NCBI RefSeq assembly: GCF_000721705.1
Contig: NZ_JOJL01000010.1
Location: forward strand, 186,001-250,000
Source: Actinoplanes subtropicus
GTDB lineage: Bacteria > Actinomycetota > Actinomycetes > Mycobacteriales > Micromonosporaceae
Length of the DNA: 64,000 bases
Reading direction: 5' to 3'
Part shown: positions 64,000 to 64,000 of the stretch, piece by piece
Numbering within the stretch: the stretch's first letter is position 1
Layout of the letters: each line of letters begins with the position of its first letter
Position numbers and translations under genes: made by a program
Notes under the pieces: generated by a model
Told to the model about the DNA's origin: nothing
What the model saw: only the letters and a program-made list of their open reading frames with translations
The model's database searches: none

Positions 64000-64000
64000 G

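Overview
The window is high-GC DNA from a filamentous actinomycete, most likely Actinoplanes or another member of the Micromonosporaceae. Evidence is the very GC-rich third codon positions, the frequent GTG/TTG starts with GGAGG-type ribosome sites, a mycothiol-dependent MDMPI-family enzyme, secreted GH54 and M36 hydrolases and many LysR/IclR regulators. I saw no tRNA, rRNA or CRISPR array. The genus is inference.

Region 1 (1-13.9 kb) is mixed metabolism and regulation. It holds the 3' part of a trehalose-synthase-like GH13 protein that has lost catalytic residues, a MetE-like protein, an orphan NarL/LuxR regulator, a VanZ-like protein, a redoxin, two LysR/target divergent pairs (EamA exporter; 2,2-dialkylglycine decarboxylase), a TrpB2-type tryptophan synthase beta chain, a PAP2-like membrane protein and an MDMPI-family protein. 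Region 2 (14-20.6 kb) encodes exported proteins (GH54 arabinofuranosidase, fungalysin protease, lytic-transglycosylase-like protein), followed by a deletion scar where a permease remnant and a hydrolase remnant meet tail to tail.

Region 3 (20.7-34.3 kb) has two near-duplicate polyprenyl-phosphate glycosyltransferases around a frameshifted MetE-like gene, CutC, two MpaB/DUF2236 oxygenase-like proteins around a long-chain acyl-CoA ligase, an EF-G paralogue with a low-complexity insertion and a candidate leader peptide, and a DHA2 drug exporter.

Region 4 (34.4-55.6 kb, resuming at 61.9 kb to the right edge) is a large surface-polysaccharide locus: rmlD, rmlB, rmlA and rmlC for dTDP-L-rhamnose (interrupted by an IS605-type TnpB remnant), a WbaP-like initiating transferase, an SDR epimerase, an uncharacterised internally duplicated Cys-rich protein, a Wzx-like flippase, an O-antigen ligase/polymerase-like protein, a polysaccharide deacetylase, glycosyltransferases, a CelD/FemAB-type acyltransferase, a GDP-mannose/UDP-glucose dehydrogenase, an OafA-type acyltransferase, a beta-helix protein and a partial asparagine-synthase-like protein. 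Together these could make nucleotide sugars, start a repeat unit on a lipid carrier, flip it, polymerise or ligate it and decorate it. I saw no Wzz/tyrosine-kinase chain-length regulator.

Region 5 (55.6-61.6 kb) sits inside the polysaccharide locus. It is a self-contained glycerol/dihydroxyacetone cassette: IclR regulator, divergent GlpF, DhaK, DhaL and a DhaM-HPr-Enzyme I fusion that could carry phosphate from PEP to dihydroxyacetone on its own.

Several repeat families cut across the map: a 16-bp palindromic tandem repeat at two loci 20 kb apart, a ~145-bp dispersed repeat just downstream of minus-strand genes, a ~22-bp intergenic tandem repeat, and a perfect 24-bp in-frame repeat in the DhaM-HPr-EI linker.
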